A stretch of DNA of 64,000 nt, from contig JAGBCD010000040.1 of NCBI GenBank assembly GCA_017938155.1, forward strand, positions 1 through 64,000, read 5' to 3'. The translations under genes were made by a program, and so were the position numbers. The DNA comes from Paludibacteraceae bacterium (GTDB taxonomy: Bacteria; Bacteroidota; Bacteroidia; Bacteroidales; Paludibacteraceae). Below the pieces are notes generated by a model. It was given only the letters and a program-made list of their open reading frames with translations. It had not been told where the DNA came from and did not search any database. Of this stretch, positions 15,620-24,000 are shown piece after piece. Each line of letters opens with the position of its first letter. The stretch's first letter is position 1.

Positions 15620-16960
15620 ATGCGTATACATTTTATAGCCATTGGCGGCGCAGCAATGCATAATTTGGCATTGGCAGTAGCAAGCAAGAAAGGATATGTA
15701 GTAACTGGTTCTGACGATGAAATATTTGACCCCGCGCGTACTCATTTGGCAGAGGCAGGTTTGTTGCCAGAGCGCATTGGTTGGGACCCAGAGCGTATCA
15801 CTCCAGATATTGATGCCATCATCTTGGGCATGCATGCTCGTCAAGATAATCCTGAATTGCTACGTGCAAAGGAATTGGGATTGAAGATATACAGTTTTCC
15901 TGAGTATCTGTATGAGCAAACCAAGGATAAGATTCGTATTGTAGTAGGTGGTTCTCATGGTAAGTCCACCACCACATCTATGATTCTTTATGTACTAAAC
16001 AAACTGGGTATAGAAGCGGACTATATGGTAGGTGCTCAAATTGAAGGTTTTGAGCGTATGGTTCGTTTGAGTGATACGGCTAAGTACGCAGTTTTTGAGG
16101 GAGACGAGTATTTGACTTCTCCACTGGATAGACGTAGTAAGTTTTTGTGGTATCATCCTCACGTAGCTATTTTGACTGGTATAGCATGGGATCATATCAA
16201 TGTCTTCCCTACCTTTGATGGTTATGTAGATACATTCCGTCAGTTCGTTCATTCAATAGAGCCTAAGGGTGCATATATCTACTATGCCAAGGATGAACAT
16301 TTGAGCAGTATAGCAAGTGAGGTAGAGGAGCAAATCAAGTGTCTGCCTTATGAAGGTTATCGTGGTGATGTAGCGATGCAAGTTTTTGGTCAACACAACA
16401 TGCAGAATCTGGAAGCAGCATGCTTGGCATGCCAACAGATAGGCATCAAGGCTGAGGACTTTTACCAAGCCATCAGCACATTCCAAGGCGCAGGTAATCG
16501 TTTGGAGAAGATATGCGAGACGAACGATAGTGCAGGAAATGTAGAGCGCGTAGCATATAAAGATTTCGCTCACTCTCCAAGCAAGTTGAAAGCGACTGTG
16601 AATGCAGTGAAAGAACGTTATCCTTCATTGCGATTGGTAGCATGCATGGAGTTGCACACGTTCTCCAGTCTGATGGCATCGTTCTTGCCTCAGTACAAGG
16701 ATTGTATGGCAGCAGCAGATATTGCTTATGTATATTTCAACCCAAAAGTGATTGAGCACAAACGTTTGACTCCGATAGATGCAGAAGAAGTAAGACAAGC
16801 TTTTGGCACAGAAAATGTAGTTGTCTTTACGGATAGTCTGGAACTTCAAAAGACATTACGTTCGTTGGATTATGCCAACAGTGCATTGTTGATGATGACC
16901 AGTGGAACGTTTGATGGAATAGATATTCCTGCATTTGCTAAAGAACTATTAACGAAATAA
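15620..16960 (+). CDS. mpl: Mur ligase, Mpl-like (UDP-MurNAc-peptide ligase)
   Basis: 446 aa from the ATG at 15620 (MRIHFIAIGG). The upstream in-frame extension lacks family similarity. An N-terminal nucleotide-binding fold (IHFIAIGGAAMHNLA), an ATP P-loop GSHGKSTTT (K115), the central DEYLTS segment and the AHSPSK region of the C-terminal domain are all visible. Bacteroidota carry this type beside a separate MurC. Mpl re-attaches recycled L-Ala-gamma-D-Glu-mDAP to UDP-MurNAc. It is likely in an operon with the next genes: the dCMP deaminase starts 4 bases after its stop. Confidence 0.85.
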   Translation: MRIHFIAIGGAAMHNLALAVASKKGYVVTGSDDEIFDPARTHLAEAGLLPERIGWDPERITPDIDAIILGMHARQDNPELLRAKELGLKIYSFPEYLYEQTKDKIRIVVGGSHGKSTTTSMILYVLNKLGIEADYMVGAQIEGFERMVRLSDTAKYAVFEGDEYLTSPLDRRSKFLWYHPHVAILTGIAWDHINVFPTFDGYVDTFRQFVHSIEPKGAYIYYAKDEHLSSIASEVEEQIKCLPYEGYRGDVAMQVFGQHNMQNLEAACLACQQIGIKAEDFYQAISTFQGAGNRLEKICETNDSAGNVERVAYKDFAHSPSKLKATVNAVKERYPSLRLVACMELHTFSSLMASFLPQYKDCMAAADIAYVYFNPKVIEHKRLTPIDAEEVRQAFGTENVVVFTDSLELQKTLRSLDYANSALLMMTSGTFDGIDIPAFAKELLTK

Positions 16961-16964
16961 CTTC

Positions 16965-17402
16965 ATGGGTACAGCGACATCTTTGGAGAAGCAAGTTCAA
17001 AAGGACTACCTATATATGCGTATGGCGAGAACATGGGCAGAGAACTCGTATTGTACTCGTCGCAAGGTAGGTGCCTTGTTGGTTAAAGATCAGATGATCA
17101 TATCAGATGGATATAATGGTACGCCATCGGGTTTTGAGAACACATGTGAAGACGAGCATAACGTTAGCAAGCCTTATGTGCTTCATGCAGAGGCGAATGC
17201 CATAACTAAGGTGGCTCGTTCGCATAACTCTTCCGAGGGTGCCACTTTGTATGTCACAGCATCTCCTTGTATGGAGTGTTCGAAGTTGATTATTCAAGCA
17301 GGTATCAAGCGAGTCGTTTATGGGGAGTGCTATCGTATCATGGATGGCATCGACCTTTTGAAGCGTGCAGGCATAGTGGTGGACTATCTTCCAACTGAGT
17401 AA
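16965..17402 (+). CDS. comEB: Deoxycytidylate (dCMP) deaminase
   Basis: A 145-aa zinc-dependent cytidine/deoxycytidylate deaminase that makes dUMP for thymidylate synthesis. Zinc ligands and catalytic Glu are clear: H74-A-E76 and P-C102-ME-C105. The GYNGTPSGF substrate loop is typical of dCMP deaminases. It starts 4 bases after mpl and ends 24 bases before the S41 protease, so it is the second gene of a four-gene operon. Confidence 0.9.
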   Translation: MGTATSLEKQVQKDYLYMRMARTWAENSYCTRRKVGALLVKDQMIISDGYNGTPSGFENTCEDEHNVSKPYVLHAEANAITKVARSHNSSEGATLYVTASPCMECSKLIIQAGIKRVVYGECYRIMDGIDLLKRAGIVVDYLPTE

Positions 17403-17426
17403 TCAAAATCTTTAACACACACAACT

Positions 17427-19079
17427 ATGAATACAGAGAAAAACGTAAAACGTGCAAGTGTTTGGCGCCGCTATACATGGCCCACGCTAACATTAGTATT
17501 TTTATTGTTAGGACTTCTGATAGGCAACGCATTGAGCAACAAGGCCAATGCCCAACGGTTTTTTATCCAGAATGGTCAATTCTTTGCTCAACCTCCGAGT
17601 AAGATAGAGCAAGTGCTTGACGTGATGCAACGTGGTTACGTTGACGCTTTGGATATGGATAGTATAACGGATGAGGTAGTAGTAGAGTTGGTGCAGAAGT
17701 TAGACCCTCATTCATCCTATATCCCTAAAAAAGACCTTGAGATGGTCAACTCGGAGTTGTCTTCTTCTTTCTCAGGCATAGGTGTGCAGTTTAATATCCA
17801 GAACGATACGGTACACATCGTATCGGTTATTCGTGGGGGGCCATCCGAGTCCATTGGTGTATTGGCTGGTGACAAGTTGGTAGAGGTAGATGACTCGGTT
17901 TTCGTGGGTAAGAAAATCAACAACGAACGCGTGATGCACACCTTACGTGGTCCCAAGGGTACACAAGTAACGATAGGCGTAAAACGTTTTGGTAGTGATG
18001 AGATTTTGCGTTACACCATTACCCGTGGGGATATCCCTGTGGTGTCGGTAGATGCATCGTTTATCATTGATTGTGCCAAGGATAAGATAGGTTTCATTCG
18101 CGTCAATAAGTTTGGTGAGAGCACTTATTCGGAGTTTATCCAGGCGTTGGCACGTCTTCGCAGCCAGGGTGCGACTCGTTATATCATTGACTTGCGTGAG
18201 AACTCTGGTGGTTATATGGACCAAGCCATACGGATGGCGAATGAGTTTTTGGAGCGTGGAGATATGATTGTGTATGCAGAAGGTCGTGCTTATCGTCGTA
18301 TGGATTATCAGGCAGATGGTAGTGGTCGTTTCAAAGATGTACCATTGGTGGTATTGATAGACAATTTCTCAGCCTCAGCCAGTGAGATTTTCGCGGGTGC
18401 GATGCAAGACAATGATCGTGGCACAGTGATTGGTCGTCGCTCATTCGGCAAGGGATTGGTTCAACAACAAATAGCTTTCCCTGATAGTAGTGCACTTCGC
18501 TTGACTGTCGCACGTTACTATACTCCTGCTGGTCGTTGCATACAAAAACCTTATAAGATGGGAGGGGATGACGAATATGCTTTGGACCTCATCAATCGTT
18601 TTGAGAACGGAGAGTTTTTCTCAGCAGATAGCATTCATTTGATCGATAGTACGCGTTACTATACCAAGAAAGGTCGTGTAGTGTATGGAGGTGGCGGTAT
18701 CATGCCGGATATTTTTGTAGGTCGTGACACGTCGTTGTACACACCATATTTCACCAAGGTATCCAACCACGCTTACACCTATCAGTTTGCATACCAATAC
18801 ACAGACAAACATCGTAAGACGCTGGAGAAATACAGCGATTGGAAGGCCTTGGAGGCTTATCTGAACAATCAAAACTGGCTAAATGAGTTTGTCTCCTTCT
18901 GCACAGAGAAAGGCATAGAAGCCGATGCTGCTCAGATAGCCAAGTCAAAGCCGCTGATTAAGCGTATCGTGCAAGCATATATCGTCCGTAACATATTGAA
19001 CGACGAAGGGTTCTTCCCGCTTTATGAACGAGATGATGATATTACGAAACGTGCGGTAGAAGAGATTTGTAAACAATAA
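17427..19079 (+). CDS. Carboxy-terminal processing peptidase, S41 family (CtpA-like)
   Basis: A 550-aa periplasmic protease anchored by one N-terminal span (residues about 16-33). A PDZ domain (about 90-175) precedes the S41 core with the SASASE motif (catalytic Ser, S317) and Lys342 25 residues later in SFGKGLVQQ, forming the Ser-Lys dyad. A C-terminal extension of about 150 residues is usual in Bacteroidota members. These enzymes trim or degrade envelope proteins from their C-termini. Confidence 0.9.
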   Translation: MNTEKNVKRASVWRRYTWPTLTLVFLLLGLLIGNALSNKANAQRFFIQNGQFFAQPPSKIEQVLDVMQRGYVDALDMDSITDEVVVELVQKLDPHSSYIPKKDLEMVNSELSSSFSGIGVQFNIQNDTVHIVSVIRGGPSESIGVLAGDKLVEVDDSVFVGKKINNERVMHTLRGPKGTQVTIGVKRFGSDEILRYTITRGDIPVVSVDASFIIDCAKDKIGFIRVNKFGESTYSEFIQALARLRSQGATRYIIDLRENSGGYMDQAIRMANEFLERGDMIVYAEGRAYRRMDYQADGSGRFKDVPLVVLIDNFSASASEIFAGAMQDNDRGTVIGRRSFGKGLVQQQIAFPDSSALRLTVARYYTPAGRCIQKPYKMGGDDEYALDLINRFENGEFFSADSIHLIDSTRYYTKKGRVVYGGGGIMPDIFVGRDTSLYTPYFTKVSNHAYTYQFAYQYTDKHRKTLEKYSDWKALEAYLNNQNWLNEFVSFCTEKGIEADAAQIAKSKPLIKRIVQAYIVRNILNDEGFFPLYERDDDITKRAVEEICKQ

Positions 19080-19098
19080 CCTACTAATAACACATACC

Positions 19099-20445
19099 AT
19101 GAAACATTTCATGAGCATTGCTCTTACCTTGTGTATTTGCAGTCTATTCTTTTGGGGTTGTACCCAATCATCTACTTCTCATTACAGTTGGGAAAAGGAC
19201 TTAGATCATCGTTTGCGTTACGATTTCTCGTGGACGGAGGCAGACGTAAAAAAGTATATTCAGCAGTATATACCTCAAGTCACGGACGAGCAGATAATGG
19301 CTTGGACCGAGAGTGGGTTGTTAGAAAGCATGATGATAGATGGTGAGCGCAAGTATTTCAAGCGTACCGCTTCCAATCTCTTTCGTCAAGACTCTACATG
19401 CAAAGCTATCAAAGAAGCCGCAGCATACAAAGATAACGACTCGATGCGTGGCACAGCCATAGGCAATGATGTGCAAGAGGAGTATCGTCAAATCTTGTCG
19501 TTGGTAGCCAATCCTCCAATGGCAGAAGGCAAGCGTATGAAGGTGAAGTATAGCATCACCGTGAAGGCGGATGCTGTGCCAGCGGGAGAGAAGATACGGT
19601 GTTGGTTACCCTACCCTCGTCAAGATGTAGCACGTCAACAGGATGTCGTGTTTGTAGGTGCCAATAGTGATGACTATGTTTTCTCTCATCCCGATTGCGC
19701 ACACTCCACTTTGTATATGGAAAAAGAGGCGGTAGCAGGCGAACCTACTGTATTTGAAGAAGAGTTTATCTATACTATCTACGGAGAGTATCGTCCTATC
19801 AGTGCAGCGGATGTACTGCCTTATGATACGACCACCGAACTATACCGTACCTATACAGCAGAACGTGACGAGCATGTTATCTTCACACCTCAGATGCGTG
19901 CTTTGAGTGATTCGTTGACACGTGGTCTAACCAACCCTTATGATAAGGTCAAAGCTATCTTCACATGGATAGCCAACACGTTCCCATGGTGTGGTGCACG
20001 TGAGTATTCCACTATCGCTAATATCCCTGAATATGTGCTACAAGTGAAGCATGCGGACTGCGGACAAAAGACATTGCTATTGTTGACGCTATGCCGTATC
20101 GCAGGTATTCCTTGTCATTTCCAAAGTGGTTTGATTACTCCGCCCAGTGGTTGGAACTTACACGACTGGGCAGAGGTGTACTACGAAGGGGTAGGTTGGG
20201 TACCTATAGATGTATCAAATGGGTTTATGTCGCTCATCAAGGGTACAGAGAATGAGTATTTCTATTTGACTGGTGTGGACAGTTATCGTCTGATAGTTAA
20301 CCAAGATTTTGGCATGCCATTGAGCCCTTCCAAAGAATATCCACGCAGTGAGACGGTTGATTTCCAACGTGGAGAAGTAGAATGGCGTGGTGGCAACTTG
20401 TATTTCGATACATGGAGCTATGACATGGAGATAGAGTATCTGTAG
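19099..20445 (+). CDS. Transglutaminase-like lipoprotein
   Basis: A 448-aa lipoprotein (lipobox FWGC, Cys21) with a transglutaminase-like cysteine-protease fold near the C-terminus. The triad is C321 (HADCGQKT), H355 (NLHDWAEV) and D371 (VPIDVSNG). The N-terminal 250 residues form a beta-rich region common to large Bacteroidetes transglutaminase-like proteins. It probably cleaves or cross-links peptides at the cell surface or periplasm. It is the last gene of the operon starting at mpl, 19 bases after the S41 protease. Its 3' region is the hairpin array at 20446-21080. Confidence 0.85.
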   Translation: MKHFMSIALTLCICSLFFWGCTQSSTSHYSWEKDLDHRLRYDFSWTEADVKKYIQQYIPQVTDEQIMAWTESGLLESMMIDGERKYFKRTASNLFRQDSTCKAIKEAAAYKDNDSMRGTAIGNDVQEEYRQILSLVANPPMAEGKRMKVKYSITVKADAVPAGEKIRCWLPYPRQDVARQQDVVFVGANSDDYVFSHPDCAHSTLYMEKEAVAGEPTVFEEEFIYTIYGEYRPISAADVLPYDTTTELYRTYTAERDEHVIFTPQMRALSDSLTRGLTNPYDKVKAIFTWIANTFPWCGAREYSTIANIPEYVLQVKHADCGQKTLLLLTLCRIAGIPCHFQSGLITPPSGWNLHDWAEVYYEGVGWVPIDVSNGFMSLIKGTENEYFYLTGVDSYRLIVNQDFGMPLSPSKEYPRSETVDFQRGEVEWRGGNLYFDTWSYDMEIEYL

Positions 20446-20473
20446 TCGCTGCGCTACTGAAACTTTGAAACAA

Positions 20474-20528
20474 GCACGAAGTGCGTGAAACAGCATCTTT
20501 GATGCGATGATACAAGCATCTCTGATGC
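20474..20528 (+). repeat. Degenerate mini-hairpins with TGAAACA-type linkers
   Basis: Three self-complementary elements follow the transglutaminase stop: GCAC-gaa-GTGC (20474-20484), GCATC-ttt-GATGC (20493-20505) and GCATC-tct-GATGC (20516-20528). They are separated by GTGAAACA (20485-20492) and GATGATACAA (20506-20515). The linkers match those of the 19-bp array that begins 150 bases further on, while the hairpin sequences differ but remain palindromic. Confidence 0.75.
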
Positions 20529-20678
20529 GTGGAATCTTTAGACTGTCACAGGTACAATCGTATACCCCTGCTATACCCCTGCTATACCCTTGGGATAATT
20601 AAGTAAATTCGCTTTGTGAATAATCGTTTGAACCGAAGGTGAGATAAGAATTTTGAAGAAGAAACAAACGACGCAGGC

Positions 20679-21000
20679 GATGAAACAGCCGCAAGGCGCG
20701 TGAAACAGCCGCAGGCGATGAAACAGCCGCAGGCGATGAAACAGCCGCAAGGCGATGAAACAGCCGCAAGGCGATGAAACAGCCGCAAGGCGATGAAACT
20801 GCCGCAAGGCGATGAAACAGCCGCAAGGCGATGAAACAGCCGCAAGGCGATGAAACAGCCGCAAGGCGATGAAACAGCCGCAAGGCGATGAAACAGCCGC
20901 AAGGCGATGAAACTGCCGCAAGGCGATGAAACAGCCGCAAGGCGATGAAACTGCCGCAAGGCGATGAAACTGCCGCAAGGCGATGAAACAGCCGCAAGGC
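20679..21000 (+). repeat. Tandem array, 17 units of 19 bp: GATGAAACA plus GCC-GCAA-GGC mini-hairpin
   Basis: The unit GATGAAACAGCCGCAAGGC is repeated head to tail with almost no drift. Unit 2 has GCG for GAT and lacks one A, and unit 3 is 18 bp (GCAGGC). Units 7, 13, 15 and 16 carry CTGCC for CAGCC. Each unit ends in a 3-bp G-C stem with a GCAA loop when read as plus-strand RNA. Because 19 is not a multiple of 3 and the unit lacks minus-strand stops, three overlapping minus frames stay open. These are artefacts, not genes. A last linker and hairpin GCGAC-aca-GTCGC (21019-21031) close the array. Confidence 0.92.
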
Positions 21001-21039
21001 GATGAAACACTGCAACAAGCGACACAGTCGCGTGAAACC

Positions 21040-21080
21040 AACACAACAACGGCTCACCAATGGTGAGCCGTTGTTGTGTT
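21040..21080. terminator. Bidirectional terminator, 20-bp perfect stem
   Basis: Bases 21040-21059 are the exact reverse complement of 21061-21080 around a single A. The stem overlaps the stop codon (21079-21081) of the minus-strand InlB-repeat gene. It can stop transcripts arriving from both sides, including any that cross the hairpin array. Confidence 0.85.
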
Positions 21081-24000
21081 ATCTCCTTCCCTGTGCATCG
21101 TAGATGACGCCTTGGTGTAGGATATAGAGTTGACCATCCTTGATGAATTTCACCGTCGGTGCCGTATCCTGTTCGTTAGTAGGATTGGACGTCACCACAC
21201 GTTGTGGTTCCACTGCGAGGAAGAAACGATTTTCGTATGTTCCAGCAGGCAGGGTGACGGTATAGTCACTGGTGTTGAGGCAAGTGTGTGTTTGTGTTTG
21301 GTTGTCGATGAGGGTTACGAGTGCTGCATCTACTGATGCTGGCAATGCTATCGTATAACTACCTTCCTTCACGACTTGTATGCCAAGAGGCACTTGCACA
21401 CTTTGTACTGGTAGCATGTTGGCTGCTACAGGGACTGTTTGTATGCAGGAATAGATATTGGCATGTCCAGTGTTGAAGAACTTCGTTAAGTCCATGTTCA
21501 TATCAAAGGCTGCAGTTGCCTCGTCGGTTAGTTCCACATACGTTTGGTCAAGTTGCTTGTCACCTTCGGTCAACGTAAGTTGGAGCAAGGTTGACTCTTT
21601 TGCAGGTGCTTTGGCAGCCAATGCTGCAGGAGCTATTGTCTTTTCCTCCCAGTAGATTTTTCCTGCAAACTGAACCATGTAGGAGTGCATAGCTTTGAAC
21701 GTATGGGTAGTAGCATTGGATACACTGAGTTTGTTATTTTGAGGGTTCCACTCATACAAGAACTTCAGCCCATCAGGTGATACTACATCCTCCGCATCCG
21801 CATAACTTGGTACACCGATTACGTTCCAATGTGAGTCTTTGGTCTTTCTATCATCACGTTCTATAATACAGGTATGTGCAGGCACCTCAACGGTAGTGGA
21901 AGTGAGTTCTGAAGCAATCGTAGAAATCTTCTCTTTGGATGGGAAATAGAGGTTTTGTTGTTCTATGCCATGCGGCCATTCGATAGCTTCGATATCCAAT
22001 GCCAAGCCATATCCCACATTAGCCTCGAGTACGAAGTTCTTACGGTCTTCTGGCATTACATATTTCCAGAAGGTAGCTGTTTCTTGGAACCAGCCTTTCT
22101 GTGCACGTTCTGCGCCATCGTAGTATTGGATGATCCAAGCGGTACCATATTCGCCCAATCCAAATACATCCACGAGCTTGACATCGAATGGGAAGGATAT
22201 CCAATAGAGACCTCTTTCCTCTATAGATTTGTTATTGTCCGTTATATCCGATTTATCAAACTGCATCACGCCATACACGGTCTTAGGGTCGCCACTGATT
22301 GTATGCTTATTAAGTGTTAATTGGTTTGGACTATCTTGACCATTACGTATCATCATGATATCGGCAGACAGGGCCATATCTTGTTGTACGTCTTGCAACA
22401 ACCAAGAGGAAACGATATTGTTGGTCTTGAAGTTATAGATGACGCGCAATGTATAGTAATTCGCATCTCCGTCTTTAGTACTCATGATATTCTTGTTTTC
22501 AATGAAAGTTGACTCTTTGCTTTTGTACACAGCCTTCACGTCAATTACAGCCCCATGTTTGGCTTTGATATCCAAGGCATATACCCAGTCGTTTTGGTCA
22601 ACAAACTTGCTTTTGCCTGATATTGGTTTTGGGCTTGCATCATTGGTGTAGATATTCGTACCATTGATGGTGAGGTATTCAGTATTTGAACCAGAACCTG
22701 CAAGGTATGCACGTGAGGTGGTGTTGGTTTTGCTGGACCATGCATAACGCACATTCGCAGACTCGCCAAGCAATTGTTCACCTCCTAAGAATGCATCTGT
22801 TTTCATGGTATCAGACACGCACTCGCTATAGTCGTTGGCTACTACAAAGCGCACATTACCTGTTGGGTTGTTGAACCATTTGCAATAGTAGTAGTCGTAG
22901 TCGGCATTGAGGTTGGTGTATTCCATTTGGTTGGTTTCTTTCTTGTAGTTCTTCCAACCACCATTCGCAGCATCGGTACGGATATAGTAGTTGCCGGTAT
23001 AGGCTTGAGGATAGGTCTCATTGTTGCAAAGGATTTTTGCTTGATGTGAACCTTCATTCGTTTGCTGGAGTGCTACATTATATACACCTGATTGTTCAAT
23101 CTTGTTTAAGTCAATAGGCTTTTTTTCAATGATGGACCATGAACCCACACCGGTATTGCTTACAAGAGTACATTTTTGGAGAACGATACTGGGTGATTGA
23201 CCTTCTTTGTTTACAAAGAAACTAATGGTATCCAATTTGGTATCTTGCGTCACTTGGCGTATATACTGTGCAGGGTGGAACTTGGTGTTATTTTCTCCAT
23301 CGTTCTCTTGGTATGCCAAGCGATAGTCTCCTACGGCTAAAGGATATTGCACACTGACACGTACTTGTCCGTCAGACAAATCAAGTGTAAAGACATAATC
23401 ACCTGCAGAAGTAGTTTGTACATACCATGTTGATTGCTCTGCCCATGTCCATTCACTCATTTGCCAGTTGGTACAGTTCTTTTGGGTCATGGTACCATTG
23501 TTGGCATACTTTCTCTCGTCTTGTAGGTTCGTTATATCCATATTCTGTTTGCCAGACAATGCCATCGTTGCAGTAAATACATACCCTCCTACTTTATCGG
23601 TAGTGAACTCAACTTTTGCTCCATTCACAATATTAAGTTCATAACCAGACTGTGCAGAGTTGAATTTCATCCAAACACCTTTGTTGTAGTATTTGGTTTT
23701 ATTATGTGTTTCTGCCGTTTGCTTTGCATCTGGGATAAAGAGTGTCATATCCACATCGTGGTCACCACGGTAGATACCTGCATTGGTATAGAAAGCATCG
23801 TAATTGGACATATTGGCACTACTAAATGCAATATAACTGAAATCATTTCCTTTGGTTAATACATAGTAGTATATATCCGATTGACCTACCTTAGTCATTT
23901 GTCCATGTTCTTTCTTATTTGTCTTAGGATGCACACCTGGTTCGTTTCCATCATGCCACCAAGCATTGTCAGTAAAGGTATAAATATATACTTTTGGCCA

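Noticed and set aside
20679..21000. CRISPR array
   Set aside because: There are no unique spacers: linker plus hairpin is the whole 19-bp period and copies are almost identical. No cas genes are in the window.
20571..21060. Three overlapping minus-strand open frames of about 155 codons across the 19-bp array
   Set aside because: They arise because a 19-bp unit without stops cycles through all three frames. The translations are the same repeated peptide shifted, start and end in non-coding sequence and run into the terminator.
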